This document shows positions 32,437-36,052 of a stretch of 36,052 bases of DNA, in pieces. Both the position numbers and the translations under genes were made by a program. Under the pieces are notes generated by a model. The model saw nothing but the letters and a program-made list of their open reading frames with translations, was not told the DNA's origin and did no database searches. This DNA comes from Thermoplasmata archaeon. GTDB taxonomy: Archaea; Thermoplasmatota; Thermoplasmata; Lutacidiplasmatales; UBA184. Location of the stretch: positions 1 through 36,052 of the forward strand of contig DAHXNZ010000015.1 in assembly GCA_027365105.1 (NCBI GenBank). The letters are read 5' to 3'. Each line of letters opens with the position of its first letter. Position 1 is the stretch's first letter.

Positions 32437-34287
32437 TCATGGTTTCACCAGCAGCACGGCGGTCGAGACCGCCAGGAGGAGGAGGAACGTCGAGATCAGC
32501 GCGTTCGAGAAGATCGCCACCGTGTCGCTGAGCGACGTCAGGAGCCGCGCGGTGAAGGAGGGGACGAGCACCGGCACTCCGGGGAGATCGACGGAGCCCG
32601 TCCGGACTCCCACCGGGGCGAGATCCTGGAGCGCCTCCCGGACCAATTCCGCGGCCTCCGAGCTCAACCGTTCGAGCGACGCCCGCTCGCCGACCGGGTT
32701 GATCCCGCCGTCCACCTCGTGGACCACGTGGTTGTCGGTCGTGAGGACCTCGGCCAGGTCGACGAGCCGCTCCAACGACCGGACCATCGGATCCCGCATC
32801 CCGACGAGCAGATTGTTGCCGTCGATGAGGAGGTAGGCCGCCGTCGATCCGGCGGTGCGGGTCACCAGCGCCCGGATCCCGAGGGGGCCGATCCCGTCGG
32901 GCCCGATCCGGTAGTGCGTCCGGGCCGAGGTCCCGATCTCCAGGGAGCCGACCTGGGCCTCGGCCTGCGCCGCCTCGACGGCGGCCGTCACGTCCCGGAT
33001 GAGCCGCTCGGCGATCGGGGTCCCGTAGCTGATGTCGCCCTGGTCCTTGATGTAGGAGTTGTGGGCATCGATCAGCGCCACCCGTAGGCCCGAGCGGGCC
33101 GCGGCCTCCCGGCCCGCCCGGTCGGCGACGGAGAACGCGATGTCGTCGGTCGGTTCGGGCGCCTGGGTCACGAGCACCAGGGCCGTCTCCCCGAGGATCT
33201 GGGCTCGGGCCAGACTTCCCTCATAGGGGGTCACGAGCGGGCTCGCCCGCACCGGGGCGACCTCGCCCGTGGGGCCGAGGCCGTCGAAGAGGCTCCGGCA
33301 CGCGTCGGCGACCCGGTCCATCTCGGCCCGGCTCGGAAGGTCGAGATCGTGGTCGCACGGGGTGTGCGGGACGAAGACCGTGCCGGCCGCCGGCCCCAGC
33401 CGCTCGGCGACCTTCCGGGGCAGGTCGCTGGCTCCGAGCGATGCGAACGGGCCGGGGTGCACCGTCGGAAGGGCGATCGAGGCGCGGACCCGGTCCCGGT
33501 CCGGGAAGGTCAGGAGCCGGACCGACAGGTTGGCCGGGATCGAGAACCGGGAAAAGAACTCCTCCAGCTCGCGCGTCGCCGTCGGGTCCCGGTTGTTGAC
33601 GTGGTCGAGCATCGGACGGATCAGCGCGACCCCCGAGGTGCGGAACTCCCTCCGGAGCGGGCGATCGGCGGCCCGCAGCAGCAACGCCGCGCAGAGCCCG
33701 CCCAGGACGACGAAGACCGCCCCGGCGAGCAGGAGGGAGAGGGTGGGGCCGTACAGCGCGAGCACCCCCGCGATCGCGGCCACGGGCTGGATGAGCGTCG
33801 GGACGAACGACGCGCGGTGGCTCGACCGGGAGACCCCGTAGAGGGTCATGTGCCGGAACCAGGTGGCCGGTCCCTGGAGGAACAGCGGCAGCATCGCGAC
33901 CGCGGGGAGGTACCGGGGAAAGGCGTCGAAGGCGAGCCGGCCCCCGGCCGCGAGGGGAAGCTCGAGCAGCAGCACCGACAGGGCCAGCAGCGCGGCCCGC
34001 CTCCACTCGAGCCGGCCCCCGAGGGCCGTGGCGATCGGGGTGGTGAGGAGCGCGGCCAGGAGCGCGGGGAGGAGGAAGACCAGCAGGAACCCCGCCCCCA
34101 GTTCGGTCAGGGAGCTCCCGGGCCACCCCACCGCGACGGCGAGCAGCAGGCTCACAGGGATCAGGAGCAGGGCCGCCAACCAGGGCGGAGGAGCCCGGAA
34201 CATGAAGTGGGTGCGGAACGACCGAGGAAGATGGGGGCTTTTCGGGGAGCCCACCGGGTCCCGCACCGGCTTACCCGTGTCGGGCAT
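32437..34287 (-). CDS. DUF2070 family archaeal membrane protein
   Basis: A 616-residue protein. Residues about 34-206 hold some six membrane helices, and 591-613 a final one; between them is a large soluble domain. That domain has His/Asp motifs spaced like a hydrolase metal site: VHPGPF (276-281), PHTPCDHDLD (307-316), IDAHNSY (406-412), TTDNHVVHEVDGG (516-528). DUF2070 is archaeal and of unknown function; the metal-site reading is mine. ATG 34287 lies within the GGGP synthase gene, which it overlaps by 17 bp, and has a strong GGAGG 7-8 nt upstream. The longer upstream frame is a shadow of the synthase gene. Placement directly after GGGP synthase suggests a membrane- or isoprenoid-linked role. 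Confidence 0.88.
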   Translation of the reverse strand: MPDTGKPVRDPVGSPKSPHLPRSFRTHFMFRAPPPWLAALLLIPVSLLLAVAVGWPGSSLTELGAGFLLVFLLPALLAALLTTPIATALGGRLEWRRAALLALSVLLLELPLAAGGRLAFDAFPRYLPAVAMLPLFLQGPATWFRHMTLYGVSRSSHRASFVPTLIQPVAAIAGVLALYGPTLSLLLAGAVFVVLGGLCAALLLRAADRPLRREFRTSGVALIRPMLDHVNNRDPTATRELEEFFSRFSIPANLSVRLLTFPDRDRVRASIALPTVHPGPFASLGASDLPRKVAERLGPAAGTVFVPHTPCDHDLDLPSRAEMDRVADACRSLFDGLGPTGEVAPVRASPLVTPYEGSLARAQILGETALVLVTQAPEPTDDIAFSVADRAGREAAARSGLRVALIDAHNSYIKDQGDISYGTPIAERLIRDVTAAVEAAQAEAQVGSLEIGTSARTHYRIGPDGIGPLGIRALVTRTAGSTAAYLLIDGNNLLVGMRDPMVRSLERLVDLAEVLTTDNHVVHEVDGGINPVGERASLERLSSEAAELVREALQDLAPVGVRTGSVDLPGVPVLVPSFTARLLTSLSDTVAIFSNALISTFLLLLAVSTAVLLVKP

Positions 34288-35023
34288 GTCGGACCTCCTT
34301 GAGAATCGATTGGAACGCCGGGCCGATCCCCTCCGCCTCGGTGATGGTGCCGGTGACCAGCACCTGGGCCCCGGCCGCCAGCAGCCCGGCCGCCTCCGCG
34401 CCGCTCCGGATTCCTCCCCCCACCACCAGGGGAATCGAGAGGACCGATCGGACCGCCCGCACCATGGGCAATGGGACCGGGGAGGGGGCGCCGGATCCGG
34501 CCTCCAGGTAGACGAACCGCATGCCGAGCATCTCGGCCGCCAAGGCGTATCCCTGGGCCTGCTCAAACTCCTCCCGCCCCACCAGGTCCGCCTCGCCGAC
34601 CTCGCCGACCCGCATGCCGGGGGCGACGACCAGGTAGCCCATCGGGATCGGTTCGAGCCCCAGCCGGCGGACGACCGGCGCCGCCCGGGCGTGGGTCCGG
34701 ATGACGAGCCCCAGGTTCCGGGAGTTGAGCATGCTCATGAACAGGACCGCCTGCGCCTCGGCCGTGAGGGATCCGGGACCCTCCGGGAAGATGATCGTCG
34801 GGAGGGGCACGGCGGCCCGGACCTGCCGGGCGGCCTCGCCCATGCCCTCGGGAGAGATCCCGGTCGACCCCCCGAGGAGGATGGCATGGCTCCCGGCCTC
34901 CGCGGCCGCCCGGGCGATCGCGGCCGCCCGCGGGCCCGGGGACTTCTCGGGGTCGATCAGGGTAAAGTGGATCGGCCCCCCGGCCAAGAGCGACTGGAGG
35001 TGCTGCTCGACGGCTCCGACCAT
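34271..35023 (-). CDS. Geranylgeranylglyceryl phosphate synthase
   Basis: A 250-residue (beta/alpha)8 prenyltransferase that forms the first ether bond of archaeal lipids, joining geranylgeranyl diphosphate to glycerol-1-phosphate. HFTLIDPEK (19-27), LLGGSTGIS, FVYLEAGSGA and VVGGGIRSGAEA, which bind glycerol phosphate, are diagnostic. ATG 35023 follows GGAGAGG and lies 9 nt after the UbiA stop. The next enzyme of the pathway is encoded just upstream. Confidence 0.95.
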   Translation of the reverse strand: MVGAVEQHLQSLLAGGPIHFTLIDPEKSPGPRAAAIARAAAEAGSHAILLGGSTGISPEGMGEAARQVRAAVPLPTIIFPEGPGSLTAEAQAVLFMSMLNSRNLGLVIRTHARAAPVVRRLGLEPIPMGYLVVAPGMRVGEVGEADLVGREEFEQAQGYALAAEMLGMRFVYLEAGSGAPSPVPLPMVRAVRSVLSIPLVVGGGIRSGAEAAGLLAAGAQVLVTGTITEAEGIGPAFQSILKEVRHARHG

Positions 35024-35032
35024 GATCCTCTC

Positions 35033-35881
35033 CTACCGGAACGCCAGCGACACAAAGGCCAGCAACGCGACCGCCATCGCGACCTTGCTCACGGTCTGGC
35101 TCCAGTGGAGTCGGTGCGGCAGCCCGGCCACCGAGGCGACGAAGACGGCATCGGCCGCGAGGACCAGCGCGAGATACATAATCCCGGCGGGGGCGGCCCA
35201 GCTCACCCATCCGAGCAACGGAACGGCGCTCAGCGCGACCGCCCCGGCGACGGCGCCCCGGGCGACCCCGGTCGACCGCCCGAGGCCGTAACGGCGGGGC
35301 AGCGTCGAGCGTCCGACGTCGCCCGTCATGTCCTCCATGTCCTTGATGACCTCCCGGCTCAGGGTGGCGAGGAACGCCATGCCGGCCAGCGGCGCCACGG
35401 GCAGGATCGACCCGACGCTGGCCGCTCCGTACAGGAAGACGAGGCCGGTCAGGAACGCGACCTCGAGATTGCCCAGCACCCCGACCGCCTTGAACCGGAA
35501 TTCGTAGCTCAGGATCGCCGCGACGGCCACGGCCAGCAGGACGCCGACCAGCGGAGCGGCCCAGATGACGGGGATCGCCACCCCGATCCCGGCCAGGAAG
35601 GTGAGGCCGACGAATCCCCGAGCCGCCCCGGGGGCGATCTCCCCCGTCACCAAGGGGCGGTCGGGATGGTTGGCCCGGTCCCCGTCCCGGTCGAGGAGAT
35701 CGTTGAGGGCGTTGCCTCCGGCCGTCACGAGGGCGGTCGAGGCAGCGGCGAGGAGCAGGAGGAGGTCGGCGGACCCGGGGAGGAGGAGGCCCGACCCCCG
35801 GGCGGCCCAGCCCCCGACGAACGTCCCTGCCGCCGATACGGCGACGTTCGGGATCCGGGCCAGCCGGAGCCAGCGGTTCAT
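35033..35881 (-). CDS. Digeranylgeranylglyceryl phosphate synthase (UbiA family)
   Basis: A membrane prenyltransferase adding the second geranylgeranyl chain. Two Asp-rich motifs mark the active site: NALNDLLDRDGDRANHPDRP and, in the second half, REVIKDMEDMTGD; about eight to nine membrane helices surround them. Starting at ATG 35881 (MNRWLRLARIPNV) gives 282 residues and the usual archaeal N-terminus. ATG 35941 or GTG 35950 would add about 20 basic residues and lie nearer the strong TATA box, so the start is not settled. It heads a seven-gene operon with GGGP synthase next and CDP-archaeol synthase later; another UbiA substrate is unlikely in that setting. Confidence 0.9.
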   Translation of the reverse strand: MNRWLRLARIPNVAVSAAGTFVGGWAARGSGLLLPGSADLLLLLAAASTALVTAGGNALNDLLDRDGDRANHPDRPLVTGEIAPGAARGFVGLTFLAGIGVAIPVIWAAPLVGVLLAVAVAAILSYEFRFKAVGVLGNLEVAFLTGLVFLYGAASVGSILPVAPLAGMAFLATLSREVIKDMEDMTGDVGRSTLPRRYGLGRSTGVARGAVAGAVALSAVPLLGWVSWAAPAGIMYLALVLAADAVFVASVAGLPHRLHWSQTVSKVAMAVALLAFVSLAFR

Positions 35882-35990
35882 GCGGCCGGGTGGGGGGCCG
35901 GCTCGCTTAACGGTTTGGATGGAGCGGGCTTTGGGATTCATGGTCGGCACGCCCCGTCCCCGGAGGGGGGTTTTGTCCCAGCCTCCGGAG

Positions 35991-35999
35991 TTTATTTTC
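35991..35999 (-). promoter_or_regulatory. TATA box of the lipid operon
   Basis: GAAAATAAA on the minus strand, followed at once by the 8-bp palindrome CTCCGGAG (35983-35990). It predicts a transcript starting near 35970, giving a leader of 20-30 nt to the upstream start codons or about 90 nt to ATG 35881. Confidence 0.5.
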
Positions 36000-36019
36000 A
36001 GACGCTGGGATTTGTAGGT

Positions 36020-36032
36020 TGGGCCGGGCCCA
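36020..36032. repeat. Inverted repeat upstream of the lipid operon
   Basis: TGGGCC, G, GGCCCA: a perfect 6-bp inverted repeat around a single central base, some 20 bp beyond the lipid-operon TATA box at the window edge. It could be an operator for this operon or for a divergent gene outside the window. Confidence 0.3.
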
Positions 36033-36052
36033 CAAGAATCGGCGTCGGCGGC

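Noticed and set aside
34288-34566. 93-codon N-terminal extension of the DUF2070 frame
   Set aside because: Lies wholly inside GGGP synthase, is Arg/Ser/Trp-rich, and the ATG at 34287 has a strong ribosome-binding site.
1-36052. CRISPR array, insertion sequence, rRNA or tRNA genes
   Set aside because: I looked for regular direct repeats, transposase motifs, terminal inverted repeats and tRNA T-loop signatures and saw none that hold up.

Overview
The window reads as a chromosomal segment of a high-GC archaeon. The evidence is archaeal ether-lipid genes (geranylgeranylglyceryl phosphate synthase, a UbiA digeranylgeranylglyceryl phosphate synthase, CDP-archaeol synthase), a tRNA-splicing endonuclease, DUF2070, a GHMP-type shikimate kinase, the ADH-synthase/DHQ-synthase-II entry to the shikimate pathway, a Bat-type HTH regulator, and TATA-box promoters lying about 24-28 nt upstream of start codons (leaderless or nearly leaderless mRNAs). 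Euryarchaeal/Thermoplasmatota affiliation is an inference; no rRNA or tRNA gene was found to settle it. Coding DNA in the main operons is very GC-rich with G/C nearly always in third positions, which is why long shadow frames occur on both strands. The first ~1 kb is visibly less GC-rich.

Layout. 1-3097: a helicase gene cut off after 223 codons in lower-GC DNA, a Bat-type regulator, a DUF488 protein and a 0.6-kb stretch without a convincing gene. 3098-8203: a ClC-type chloride channel/transporter with CBS domains, a two-gene unit of a histidine-bearing polytopic membrane protein and a hemerythrin, a 0.8-kb gap, and a VOC-fold protein. 8308-11600: an acyl-CoA dehydrogenase and a family III CoA-transferase, divergent from a heme-oxygenase-like (PqqC/CADD-type) enzyme across one near-symmetrical TATA box flanked by two inverted repeats.

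11598-26889 is the centrepiece: fifteen genes without a single intergenic base, in near-perfect pathway order: ADH synthase, DHQ synthase II, DHQ dehydratase-shikimate dehydrogenase fusion, shikimate kinase, EPSP synthase, chorismate synthase, aspartate-semialdehyde dehydrogenase, aspartate kinase, then trpE-G-D-C-F-B-A. Aspartate kinase and the dehydrogenase make sense here because archaeal ADH synthase consumes aspartate semialdehyde, so the operon runs from aspartate to tryptophan. Its 174-nt leader encodes a possible 23-residue leaderless peptide ending Trp-Leu-Trp-stop, followed by mutually exclusive RNA pairings, the last of which covers the region just before the first biosynthetic start codon. 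This looks like an archaeal attenuator/translation switch and is the most interesting signal in the window.

26835-28554: a ZIP-family transporter whose membrane metal-site histidines are both glutamine, divergent from an HTH regulator with a ferritin-like helical C-terminus, with a perfect 8-bp inverted repeat between their TATA boxes. 28588-35881 (minus strand): a seven-gene operon UbiA - GGGP synthase - DUF2070 - M20 peptidase - CarS - PyrE - EndA, combining three steps of archaeal membrane lipid synthesis with a DUF2070 protein that carries a His/Asp-rich set of motifs.
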